Assembly (NCBI GenBank): GCA_050250395.1
Contig: JBFWOQ010000008.1
Location: forward strand, 1-64,000
From: JAGPUQ01 sp050250395
GTDB lineage: Bacteria; Pseudomonadota; Gammaproteobacteria; Pseudomonadales; Porticoccaceae
Reading direction: 5' to 3'
Length of the DNA: 64,000 nucleotides
A model generated the notes under the pieces. It saw only the letters and a program-made list of their open reading frames with translations, was not told where the DNA came from and made no database searches. This document shows, piece by piece, positions 24,256 through 32,665 of this stretch. Numbering within the stretch: the stretch's first letter is position 1; each line of letters starts with the position of its first letter. The position numbers and the translations under genes were made by a program.

Positions 24256-25863
24256 ATGGCCATTCTCCAGTCCAAGATCAACACCCGCGGCGCCGAGTTC
24301 GTCGAGAACCAGACCCACATGCAGGCGCAGCTCGCCGATCTGCGCGCCAAGGTCGAGCTGATCAAGCTGGGCGGCGGCGAGAAGTCCCGCGAGCGCCATG
24401 TCGCGCGCGGCAAGCTGCTGCCCCGCGACCGGGTGCAAGAGTTGCTCGATCCGGGCGCGCCCTTTCTGGAGTTCTCCCAGTTCGCGGCCTGGGAGGTGTA
24501 CGACGATTTCGTGCCGGGCGCCGGCATCGTCACCGGCATCGGCCGGGTCTCCGGCCAGGAGTGCGTGATCATCTGCAACGACGCCACCGTCAAGGGCGGC
24601 ACCTACTACCCGCTCACCGTCACCAAGCAGTTGCGCGCCCAGGCCATCGCCGAGGAAAACCACCTGCCCTGCATCTACCTGGTGGATTCCGGCGGCGCCT
24701 TCCTGCCCATGCAGGCGCAGGTCTTTCCCGACCGCAACCACTTCGGCCGCAGCTTTTTCAACGAAGCCGTGATGTCGTCGAAAGGCATTCCGCAGATCGC
24801 GGTGGTGATGGGCTCCTGCACCGCGGGCGGCGCCTATCTGCCGGCGATGGCGGATGAATCCATCATCGTCCGCCAGCAGGGCACGATTTTTCTCGGTGGT
24901 CCGCCGCTGGTGCGCGCCGCCACCGGCGAGATCGTCAGCGCCGAGGAACTGGGCGGCGCCGACGTCCACTGCCGCACCTCGGGCGTTACCGACCACTACG
25001 CCCGCGACGACCGCCACGCGTTGCAACTGGCGCGGCAGGCGGTGGCGCGGCTCAATCGCGTCAAGCCGGTGACCATGGACCTGCGCCCGCCCGCCCCGCC
25101 GCGCTACGACCCGGCGGAGATCCACGGCATCGTGCCCCGCGATCCGCGCCATCCCTACGACGTGCGCGAGGTGATCGCCCGCATCGTCGACGACTCCGAC
25201 TTCCACGAATTCAAGGCCCTGTTCGGCACCACATTGGTGTGCGGCTTCGCGCGCATTCACGGCTATCCAGTGGGCATCCTGGGCAACAACGGCATCCTGT
25301 TCAGCGAATCGGCACAGAAAGGCGCGCACTTCATCGAGCTGTGCGCACAGCGCAAGATCCCGCTGGTGTTCTTGCAGAACATCACCGGCTTCATGGTCGG
25401 CCGCCAGTACGAGGCCGGCGGCATCGCCAAGCACGGCGCCAAGCTGGTCACCGCCGTGGCCTGCGCCCAGGTGCCCAAGTTCACCCTCATCATCGGCGGC
25501 TCCTTCGGGGCCGGCAATTACGGCATGTGCGGCCGCTCCTACGATCCGCGCCTGCTGTTCATGTGGCCCAATGCGCGCATCTCGGTGATGGGCGGCGAAC
25601 AGGCCGCAGGTGTGCTGGCGCAGGTCAAGCGCGAACAACTCGAAGCGCGCGGCGAGACCTGGAGCGCCGAAGACGAAGCGGCCTTCAAGAAGCCCACCGT
25701 CGAGCTCTACGACCGCCAGGGCCATCCCTACTTCGCCTCGGCGCGCATCTGGGACGACGGCATCATCGACCCGGCGGAAAGCCGCACCGTGCTCGGACTC
25801 GGCATTTCCGCGGCCCTGAACCGTCCCATCGGCGAGTCGCGCTTCGGCGTGTTCCGCATGTGA
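24256..25863 (+). CDS. methylcrotonyl/geranyl-CoA carboxylase beta subunit
   Basis: 535 residues, the normal length for the carboxyltransferase subunit. It moves carboxyl from biotin to a 3-methylenoyl-CoA. The N-half carries LVDSGGAFLPMQAQVFPDRNHFG and VMGSCTAGGAYLPAMADE, with Gly-rich oxyanion loops. The C-half has VGILGNNGILFSESAQKG, FLQNITGFMVG and GGSFGAGNYGMCGRSYDP, all typical of MccB/AtuC. With the biotin-carrying alpha subunit 55 bp downstream it forms the complete enzyme. Leucine breakdown is the default reading, but no hydratase (liuC) or HMG-CoA lyase (liuE) gene is present here. Confidence 0.9.
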   Translation: MAILQSKINTRGAEFVENQTHMQAQLADLRAKVELIKLGGGEKSRERHVARGKLLPRDRVQELLDPGAPFLEFSQFAAWEVYDDFVPGAGIVTGIGRVSGQECVIICNDATVKGGTYYPLTVTKQLRAQAIAEENHLPCIYLVDSGGAFLPMQAQVFPDRNHFGRSFFNEAVMSSKGIPQIAVVMGSCTAGGAYLPAMADESIIVRQQGTIFLGGPPLVRAATGEIVSAEELGGADVHCRTSGVTDHYARDDRHALQLARQAVARLNRVKPVTMDLRPPAPPRYDPAEIHGIVPRDPRHPYDVREVIARIVDDSDFHEFKALFGTTLVCGFARIHGYPVGILGNNGILFSESAQKGAHFIELCAQRKIPLVFLQNITGFMVGRQYEAGGIAKHGAKLVTAVACAQVPKFTLIIGGSFGAGNYGMCGRSYDPRLLFMWPNARISVMGGEQAAGVLAQVKREQLEARGETWSAEDEAAFKKPTVELYDRQGHPYFASARIWDDGIIDPAESRTVLGLGISAALNRPIGESRFGVFRM

Positions 25864-25918
25864 CCCCACCCGGCTGCCGCCGCCGGCGCAGCCCCGCTTA
25901 CTGGCAAGGCGAGCTCCC

Positions 25919-27916
25919 ATGTTCGACAAAATCCTGATTGCGAATCGCGGCGAGATCGCCTGCCGGGTGATCCGCACCGCGCGCCGGCTCGGCATCCACA
26001 CGGTCGCGGTCTACTCCGAGGCCGACCGGCACGCACTGCATGTGGCACTCGCGGACGAGGCGGTGCCCATCGGCCCCGCGCCGGCGCGGGACTCCTATCT
26101 GAAGATCGACGCCATCCTCGACGCGGCGCACCGCACCGGCGCCCAGGCGATTCATCCGGGTTACGGCTTTCTGTCCGAGAATGCCGCCTTCGCCGCCGCC
26201 TGCCGCCAGGCCGGGATCGTCTTCATCGGCCCACCCCCGGAGGCGATCGCCGCCATGGGCTCCAAGTCCGCCGCCAAGCGCCTGATGGAAACCGCCGGCG
26301 TGCCCCTGGTGCCCGGCTACCACGGCGAGGCGCAGGACGAGGCCGCCCTGCGCGGCGCCGCCGATGCCATGGGCTATCCGGTGCTGCTCAAGGCCACCGC
26401 CGGCGGTGGCGGCAAGGGCATGCGGGTGGTGACGAGCGCCGGCGAGTTCAGCGCGGCGCTGGCCGCGGCGCGGCGCGAGGCCAAAAACAGCTTCGGCGAC
26501 GACGCCATGCTGGTGGAGAAATACCTGACCCGCCCGCGCCATGTGGAAATCCAGGTGTTCTGCGACAGCCAGGGCGCGGCGGTCTACCTGTTCGAGCGCG
26601 ACTGCTCGGTGCAGCGCCGCCATCAGAAAGTGATCGAGGAGGCGCCGGCGCCCGGGCTCTCCCCCATCGTGCGGGCGCAGATGGGCGAGGCCGCCGTCAC
26701 CGCCGCGCGCGCCATCGGCTACGAGGGCGCGGGCACGGTGGAGTTTTTGCTCGACACCGACGATGCCTTCTACTTCATGGAGATGAACACCCGGCTTCAG
26801 GTCGAGCATCCGGTGACCGAAATGATCACCGGGCAGGATCTGGTGGAGTGGCAGTTGCGGGTTGCCTCTGGAGAGCCGCTGCCGTTGAGGCAGGATCAGC
26901 TCGAAATCCGCGGCCACGCCTTCGAGGCGCGGATCTACGCCGAGGATGCCGACCACGATTTTCTGCCCGCCACCGGCACCCTGGCGTTCCTGCAGCCGCC
27001 CGAAGAGTCGGACCATGTGCGCGTCGATACCGGCGTGCTCCAGGGCGACAGCATCAGCGTCCACTACGATCCCATGATCGCCAAGCTGATCGTCCGGGAC
27101 GAGGACCGCGACCGCGCGCTCGCGCGGCTCGCGCGTGCCCTGCGCGACTACCGCATCGCCGGCACCGTCACCAATATCGAGTTTCTCTACAACCTGATCA
27201 CAACGCCGGCATTTCGCGCCGCCGAACTCGACACCGGCTTCATCGAGCGGCACCGCGACGCCATCTTCGCGCGCAACCCCGACACCGACGCCAGACTGGC
27301 CGCGCTCGCCGTGCTCTACCTGCTGTTGCGGCGCGAACAGGCCGCCGGCGAATTCGCCGCCGCCACGCCCGATCCCTGGTCGCCCTGGCACAGCGCCCAC
27401 GGCTGGCGCTGCAATGACGCGCCCGTGCAACAGTTTCATTTGCGGATCGACGGTCGCGAGATCCTGTTCACGGCCACTGCCAGTGGCGACCAGCACCATC
27501 TGCACAGCGATCTGGGGCGCGCGGTGATTGCGGGTACGCTGCGCGGCAGCGAGCTGCACGCCAACCTCGACGGCCATCGCCAGCTCGTCACCGTGACGGC
27601 CCACGACGGCGGTTACAGCCTGTTCACCCGCGACGGCGCGCTGCACTTCAACGAAGTGCGGACCGATGCCAGCGCCAGTGAAGAGGACGCCACCGGCGGG
27701 CTCACCGCCCCCATGAACGGCACCGTCACCGCGCTGCGCGTGGCAGCCGGCGCGCGGGTCGTCAAGGGCGATCCGATCCTGATCATGGAAGCGATGAAAA
27801 TGGAACACAGCATCCGCGCGCCCGCGGACGGCGTGGTGGCGGAAATCTTCTACGCGGTCGGCGATCTGGTGGACGGCGGCGCCGAACTGGCGCGCTTCGA
27901 GCCCGACGCGGACTGA
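25919..27916 (+). CDS. methylcrotonyl/geranyl-CoA carboxylase alpha subunit (biotin)
   Basis: 665 residues. A biotin carboxylase domain (1-450) opens with KILIANRGEIACRVIRTA, has the ATP-grasp glycine loop KATAGGGGKGMRVV and the EMNTRLQVEHPVTEMITG signature. A middle domain links it to a C-terminal biotinyl domain with EAMKMEH, where Lys627 is biotinylated. It carboxylates biotin with ATP and bicarbonate for the beta subunit. The order acyl-CoA dehydrogenase, SDR, beta, alpha makes one operon. Confidence 0.92.
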   Translation: MFDKILIANRGEIACRVIRTARRLGIHTVAVYSEADRHALHVALADEAVPIGPAPARDSYLKIDAILDAAHRTGAQAIHPGYGFLSENAAFAAACRQAGIVFIGPPPEAIAAMGSKSAAKRLMETAGVPLVPGYHGEAQDEAALRGAADAMGYPVLLKATAGGGGKGMRVVTSAGEFSAALAAARREAKNSFGDDAMLVEKYLTRPRHVEIQVFCDSQGAAVYLFERDCSVQRRHQKVIEEAPAPGLSPIVRAQMGEAAVTAARAIGYEGAGTVEFLLDTDDAFYFMEMNTRLQVEHPVTEMITGQDLVEWQLRVASGEPLPLRQDQLEIRGHAFEARIYAEDADHDFLPATGTLAFLQPPEESDHVRVDTGVLQGDSISVHYDPMIAKLIVRDEDRDRALARLARALRDYRIAGTVTNIEFLYNLITTPAFRAAELDTGFIERHRDAIFARNPDTDARLAALAVLYLLLRREQAAGEFAAATPDPWSPWHSAHGWRCNDAPVQQFHLRIDGREILFTATASGDQHHLHSDLGRAVIAGTLRGSELHANLDGHRQLVTVTAHDGGYSLFTRDGALHFNEVRTDASASEEDATGGLTAPMNGTVTALRVAAGARVVKGDPILIMEAMKMEHSIRAPADGVVAEIFYAVGDLVDGGAELARFEPDAD

Positions 27917-27952
27917 GGCCCGCGCGCCCGGGGCGATCCGCCCGCCTCGCCG

Positions 27953-27969
27953 GGTTGCACTTTGCAACC
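27953..27969 (+). terminator. weak hairpin after the carboxylase operon
   Basis: GGTTGCA (27953-27959) pairs with TGCAACC (27963-27969) around a 3-base loop, 36 bp after the stop. No T-run follows. The remaining ~160 bp to pilU show nothing I can support. Confidence 0.3.
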
Positions 27970-28130
27970 GGCATTTCACCCGCGTCGAGCCCCTACCGCC
28001 GCCGGCGCAGCTCGTCTCCCCAATCGCCCGCCCGTCCCCGGCGCACGGCATTGTGTGAACCGGTTCAAGCCCAGGATGCGACCGCTTTGCTACCTTGCGC
28101 GCGAGCCGGAAACTGCGTGGGAGTCCAGCG

Positions 28131-29261
28131 GTGGAGTTACAGCACTATCTGAAAATCGTCGTCGAGCAGGACGGCTCGGATCTCTATTTTTCCACCGGCG
28201 CTCCACCCAGCATGAAAGTGTCGGGCAAGCTCACCCCCATCGCCACCGAACCGCTGTCGCCGGGAGTGGTACAGGCGCTCGCCAATACCCTGATGGATGC
28301 GGAGCAAAAAGCCGAATTCGAGCGCCGGCCGGAAATGAATCTGGCTATTTCCGAGTCCGGCATCGGCCGCTTTCGGGTCAACATCTTCAAGCAGCGCGGC
28401 CAGGTGGCGATGGTGATCCGCACCATCAAGACCGAGATCCCCGATTACCGCAGCCTGGGTCTGCCCGAAACCCTGCCCAAGCTGGCGATGCAGAAGCGCG
28501 GCCTGGTGCTGTTTGTGGGCGGCACCGGTTCCGGCAAGTCCACTTCACTCGCCTCGCTGATCGACTTCCGCAATACCAACTCCGCCGGCCACATCATCAC
28601 CATCGAGGATCCGGTCGAGTTCGTGCATCGCCACAAGCGCAGCATCGTCAATCAGCGCGAGGTCGGCATCGACACCGACAGCTACGAAGATGCCTTGCAG
28701 AACACCTTGCGCCAGGCCCCGGACGTGATCCTGATCGGCGAGATCCGCAGCCGCGAGACCATGGAACACGCGCTCGCTTTCGCCGAGACCGGACACCTGT
28801 GCCTGTCCACCCTGCACGCCAACAATGCCAACCAGGCCCTCGACCGCATCATCAATTTCTTTCCCGAAGACCGGCACAAGCAACTGTTTCTGGATTTGTC
28901 GCTGAATCTGCGCGGGATCGTCTCGCAGCGCCTGATTCCCACCGTCGACGGCAAACGCGCCGCCGCCATCGAGATCCTGCTGGGCACACCGCGGGTAAGC
29001 GATCTGATCAAGAACGGGAAAGTGGATGAAATCAAGGAAGTCATGACGAAGTCCGAAACCCAGGGCATGCGCACTTTCGACAGCGCCCTTTACCAACTTT
29101 ATCAGGACGGAAAAATCTCGCTTCAGGAAGCGCTGCAGAACGCCGATTCGGTAAACAACCTGCGCCTGAGGATTCAGCTCGACGCACCGGAAGGCGCTGC
29201 CATTGCCAACGGGTCCGGGCTCGCGCTGGCGCTGGAACCGGAAACCGAAACGCCGGCCTGA
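28131..29261 (+). CDS. pilU: PilU-type twitching motility ATPase
   Basis: 376 residues from a GTG at 28131 with GGGAG upstream; the frame extends 36 bp further without a better site. It is a hexameric PilT/PilU ATPase that powers pilus retraction. Walker A is VGGTGSGKSTSLASLID, the Asp box IITIEDPVEFVH, Walker B DVILIGEIRS and the His box TGHLCLSTLHANNA. The start EQDGSDLYFSTGAPP and the conserved GMRTFDSALYQLYQDGKIS tail favour PilU over PilT. No pilT lies beside it in the window, which is unusual because the two are normally adjacent. Confidence 0.85.
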   Translation: MELQHYLKIVVEQDGSDLYFSTGAPPSMKVSGKLTPIATEPLSPGVVQALANTLMDAEQKAEFERRPEMNLAISESGIGRFRVNIFKQRGQVAMVIRTIKTEIPDYRSLGLPETLPKLAMQKRGLVLFVGGTGSGKSTSLASLIDFRNTNSAGHIITIEDPVEFVHRHKRSIVNQREVGIDTDSYEDALQNTLRQAPDVILIGEIRSRETMEHALAFAETGHLCLSTLHANNANQALDRIINFFPEDRHKQLFLDLSLNLRGIVSQRLIPTVDGKRAAAIEILLGTPRVSDLIKNGKVDEIKEVMTKSETQGMRTFDSALYQLYQDGKISLQEALQNADSVNNLRLRIQLDAPEGAAIANGSGLALALEPETETPA

Positions 29262-29297
29262 CGCCGCCGGTGCCCCGGAGGACCGGCGGCGATCGCT

Positions 29298-29528
29298 CTT
29301 GTGGGAGCGGCGCCCTTGTGGGGGCGGCGCCTGCCCTTGTGGGAGCGGCGCCCTTGTGGGAGCGGCGCCCTCGCCGCGATTTGCCCCGGATGCCGAACCC
29401 ACCGAATCGGTCCGGGGGCGGGCCTCCTACAACAGGCATGGTTCCCGGGGGTTGTAGGAGCGGCGCCCTCGCCGCGATCACCCCGATGCCGCGCGAAACC
29501 CATCGGCCCGGGGGCGGGCCTCCTACAG
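29298..29528. repeat. REP-like cluster 2 with 17-bp tandem units
   Basis: Four copies of CTTGTGGGAGCGGCGCC (one with a single change) at 29298, 29315, 29336 and 29353, followed by REP-like units in both orientations (CTCGCCGCGAT, CGGGGGCGGGCCTCCTACA). This fills most of the gap between pilU and the next gene; the last ~155 bp hold nothing recognised. Confidence 0.75.
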
Positions 29529-29685
29529 GGGCCATCCCCAGCCCATCCCGCAGGTCGGACAAGCTGCGCAGCGGCGCATCCGATAATTCCCTCCACCGGC
29601 TCCTGTGCCCGCGCGAGCGGCGACTGTTATTCTTGAATCAGCACGCCTTTCCCCACCCGCTCCGACAACTTCCCGGAACCCGACC

Positions 29686-30837
29686 ATGAACTTCGATTGC
29701 ACCGAGGAGCAGCGGATACTGCTCGACAACCTGCGCCGCATGATGGATGCCACCGCTACCCCCGAGTACATCCGGGAGCACGACGAAAACGGCCACTATC
29801 CCTATGAGGTTTACCAGACCTGGGTGGACATGGGGCTGATCGGCCTGCCGTTTCCGGAAGACTGTGGCGGTTTCGGCGGCAATGTCGTCGACATGGCGCT
29901 GGTCGGCGAGGAACTGGGACGCAAGGCGTACAGCTTCCTCGAAGCCTACGGCCTGTCGGTGTTCAGCGGCCTGTCGCTGCTCAACAACGGCAGCGAACAG
30001 CAGAAGGCGGCCTGGCTGCCCCGGCTCATTCGGGGCGAAATCCGCATGTCGATCTCGATGACCGAGCCCGACGCAGGGTCCGACGCCGGCAACATGCGCA
30101 CCCTGGCGGTCCGCGATGGCGATCACTGGGTCATCAACGGCCAGAAAGTGTTTTCCACCGCGGCGGACGCCAAGAACAATGTCATTACCCTCTACTGCAA
30201 GACCGATCTCCAGGCCCCCTATCAAAAAGGCATCACCGCCTTTCTGGTACCCAACGACACACCCGGGGTCACCCTGCGCCGGCTGCGCACCTTCGGCGCC
30301 AGAATGCTGGGCCTGAACGAGGTCTTTTTCGACAATGTGCGGATCGGCGACGCCCAGCGTATCGGTGCCGTTAATGGCGGTTGGAACTGCATGCTGTCGG
30401 GACTGCTGTTCGAACGTATCGTCACTTCGGCCGGCTATGTCGGCAATGCCCAGACCGTGGTGGACGAAGCCCTGGAATACGCCAGGGAGCGCAAGCAGTT
30501 CGGCCGCCCGATCGGCGAATTCCAGGCCATCGCTCATCTGTTGGCCGACATGCAGACCAAGGTCGATGCCGCGCGAATGCTGATGCTGCGCGCCGCCGCC
30601 AAGGTGGCCAAGGGGGAACCGGCGCTGCGGGAGGTCACCCAGGCCAAGCTGTTCGGCTCCGAAACCTTTGCCGAAGTGGCCAACCAAGGGATGCAGATCC
30701 TGGGCGGCTACTCGTACATGATGGAATACGACATGCAGCGCCATTACCGGGACGCGCGCAGCACCACCATCGCCGCGGGCAGTTCACAGATGCTGCGCAA
30801 CCTGATCGCAAACACCATGGGTCTGAAAGTCCGCTAG
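29686..30837 (+). CDS. acyl-CoA dehydrogenase
   Basis: 383 residues. FAD-site motifs are SMTEPDAGSDAGNM (about 124-137) and FSTAADAKNN; QILGGYSYMMEYDMQRHYRD is near the end. The base appears to be Glu243 (LLFERIVTSAG), the isovaleryl-CoA dehydrogenase position, while the usual C-terminal Glu is Gly (IAAGSSQ). It stands alone between two REP-like clusters, with no electron-transfer flavoprotein or CoA-ligase gene nearby. The substrate is not predictable. It resembles caiA-like crotonobetainyl and branched-chain enzymes in layout only. Confidence 0.85.
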   Translation: MNFDCTEEQRILLDNLRRMMDATATPEYIREHDENGHYPYEVYQTWVDMGLIGLPFPEDCGGFGGNVVDMALVGEELGRKAYSFLEAYGLSVFSGLSLLNNGSEQQKAAWLPRLIRGEIRMSISMTEPDAGSDAGNMRTLAVRDGDHWVINGQKVFSTAADAKNNVITLYCKTDLQAPYQKGITAFLVPNDTPGVTLRRLRTFGARMLGLNEVFFDNVRIGDAQRIGAVNGGWNCMLSGLLFERIVTSAGYVGNAQTVVDEALEYARERKQFGRPIGEFQAIAHLLADMQTKVDAARMLMLRAAAKVAKGEPALREVTQAKLFGSETFAEVANQGMQILGGYSYMMEYDMQRHYRDARSTTIAAGSSQMLRNLIANTMGLKVR

Positions 30838-30840
30838 CAA

Positions 30841-30943
30841 ACCCATCGGCCCGGGGGCGGGCCTCCTACAACAGGCGTGGTTCCCGGCGGTTGTTGTAGG
30901 AGCGGCGCCCTTGTGGGAGCGGCGCCCCCGCCGCGATCAGCCC
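30841..30943. repeat. REP-like cluster 3
   Basis: Units matching clusters 1 and 2 (CCCGGGGGCGGGCCTCCTAC, TTGTAGGAGCGGCGCCC, TTGTGGGAGCGGCGCCCCCG) lie between two convergent genes, where their hairpins could also end transcription. Confidence 0.7.
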
Positions 30944-30956
30944 CTCCCGAACGGCG

Positions 30957-32585
30957 TCAGTCGCCCGCGCGCCAGCCGTTGGTGATGGGATAACGGCGGT
31001 CGCGACCGAAGGCGCGCTCGCTCACGCGCAGACCCACCGGCGCCTGGCGGCGCTTGTACTCGTTGACATCCACCATGCGGATCACACGATAGACATCCTC
31101 CTCCGCGAAGCCGGCGGCGACGATATCGGCCGCGCTCGCATCCTGCTCCACATAGAGTTCGAGGATACGATCCAGCACCGGATAGGGCGGCAGCGAATCC
31201 TCGTCCTTCTGGTCCGGCGCCAGCTCCGCCGAGGGCGGCCGCGTAATCACGTCCTCGGGAATCACCGGCGCGATGCGGTTGCGGTAGCGCGACAGCTCGA
31301 ACACCGTGACCTTGGGCACGTCCTTGAGCACATCGAGCCCGCCCGCCATATCGCCATAGAGCGTCGCGTAACCCACCGCCATTTCGCTCTTGTTGCCGGT
31401 GGTGAGCACCAGATAGCCCTTCTTGTTGGAGATGGCCATCAACAGCAGGCCGCGCGCCCGGGCCTGCAGATTCTCCTCGGTCTTGTCCGCAGGCAGGCCC
31501 GCGAACTCCTCCGCCAGCGCGCCCATGCAGGCGTCGTACACCCCCGCGATATCGATGCTGCGATAACTCACCCCGAGCCGCTCCGCCTCCTGGCGGGCGC
31601 CATCCTTGCTGAGCTGCGAGGTGTAGCGAAACGGCAGCATGATCGCCTCCACCTGCGCGGCACCCAGGGCATCCACCGCGATGGCCAGCGTCAGGGCCGA
31701 ATCGATACCGCCGGAAAGGCCGAGCACCACGCCCTTGAAGCCGTTTTTTTGCACATAGTCCCGCACCCCGACCACCAGCGCGCGATACACGGAGGCGATG
31801 GGTTCGAGCGGCGGCGCCAGCGAGTGCGCCGGCACGCTCACCACGCCGGCATCGACCGCCAGCGTCACCGGATAGAGCCCCTCGTCAAACTGCGGCGCCT
31901 GAAAACAGGGCGTGCCCCTGGCATCCACCACCAGCGATCCGCCGTCGAAGATCAACTCGTCCTGACCGCCGACCTGATTCACATAGACGATCGGCAGCCT
32001 GCCCTCACGCGCCCGCGCCGCCAATACTTCCTGACGTTTGTGCTGCTTGCCCCGGTGAAAGGGCGAGGCGTTGAGATTCAACATCAGGCGCGCGCCGGCC
32101 GCGGCGGCGACTGCCGTGGGTTCCGGAAACCACACGTCCTCGCAGATCGTCACCGCGGTGCGTACCCCGGCGATATCCAGCACGCAGGGCGCGCTGCCGG
32201 CGGCGAAATAGCGCTGTTCGTCGAACACCTGATAATTGGGCAGGCAGCTCTTGTCGTAGCGCGCCACCAGTTCGCCGTCGCGAATCACGCCGGCCGAGTT
32301 ATAGAGCCTGCCCTGTTCGCGCCAGGGATAGCCGAGCACCGCGACCATGCCGCGGCAAGCGGCCCGCACCTCGGCCAGTGCCCGCTCGATGCGCGGTTGC
32401 AGCGCGGGCCGCAGCAGCAGGTCTTCCGGCGGATAACCGATCAGCACCAGTTCGGAAAACAGCACGACCTGCGCGCCCAGTTCGTCGCGCGCGGCGCGTA
32501 CCGCCGCGACGACCTTGGCGGTATTGCCGGGGATGTCGCCGACCAGCGGATTGAGCTGAGCCAGAGCCACTGTAAGCCGGTTCAT
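30957..32585 (-). CDS. nadE: glutamine-dependent NAD+ synthetase
   Basis: 542 residues from the ATG at 32585. The N-terminal glutaminase (nitrilase fold, 1-270) has catalytic Glu in LFSELVLIGYPPEDLL, Lys in KSCLPNYQVFDEQRYF and Cys in TICEDVWFP. The C-terminal synthetase has the pyrophosphatase loop LSGGIDSALTLAIA and later TTGNKSEMAVGYATLYGDMA. It makes NAD+ from deamido-NAD+ with glutamine as the nitrogen donor. It is divergent from pilS and probably transcribed alone. Confidence 0.95.
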   Translation of the reverse strand: MNRLTVALAQLNPLVGDIPGNTAKVVAAVRAARDELGAQVVLFSELVLIGYPPEDLLLRPALQPRIERALAEVRAACRGMVAVLGYPWREQGRLYNSAGVIRDGELVARYDKSCLPNYQVFDEQRYFAAGSAPCVLDIAGVRTAVTICEDVWFPEPTAVAAAAGARLMLNLNASPFHRGKQHKRQEVLAARAREGRLPIVYVNQVGGQDELIFDGGSLVVDARGTPCFQAPQFDEGLYPVTLAVDAGVVSVPAHSLAPPLEPIASVYRALVVGVRDYVQKNGFKGVVLGLSGGIDSALTLAIAVDALGAAQVEAIMLPFRYTSQLSKDGARQEAERLGVSYRSIDIAGVYDACMGALAEEFAGLPADKTEENLQARARGLLLMAISNKKGYLVLTTGNKSEMAVGYATLYGDMAGGLDVLKDVPKVTVFELSRYRNRIAPVIPEDVITRPPSAELAPDQKDEDSLPPYPVLDRILELYVEQDASAADIVAAGFAEEDVYRVIRMVDVNEYKRRQAPVGLRVSERAFGRDRRYPITNGWRAGD

Positions 32586-32665
32586 GGTATGGCGCCTGAT
32601 TCCGCTGGAAGCGGGCATTTTCGGCTAAAATCCGGGCGCGAGCAAAAACCCCACGGCCGGAGGCC

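Noticed and set aside
23311..28051. Very long open frames on the minus strand (about 896 and 717 codons) opposite the carboxylase operon
   Set aside because: They are antisense shadows of clear genes, caused by high GC at third codon positions. Their translations are low-complexity, rich in Gly, Ala, Arg and His, and show no domain.
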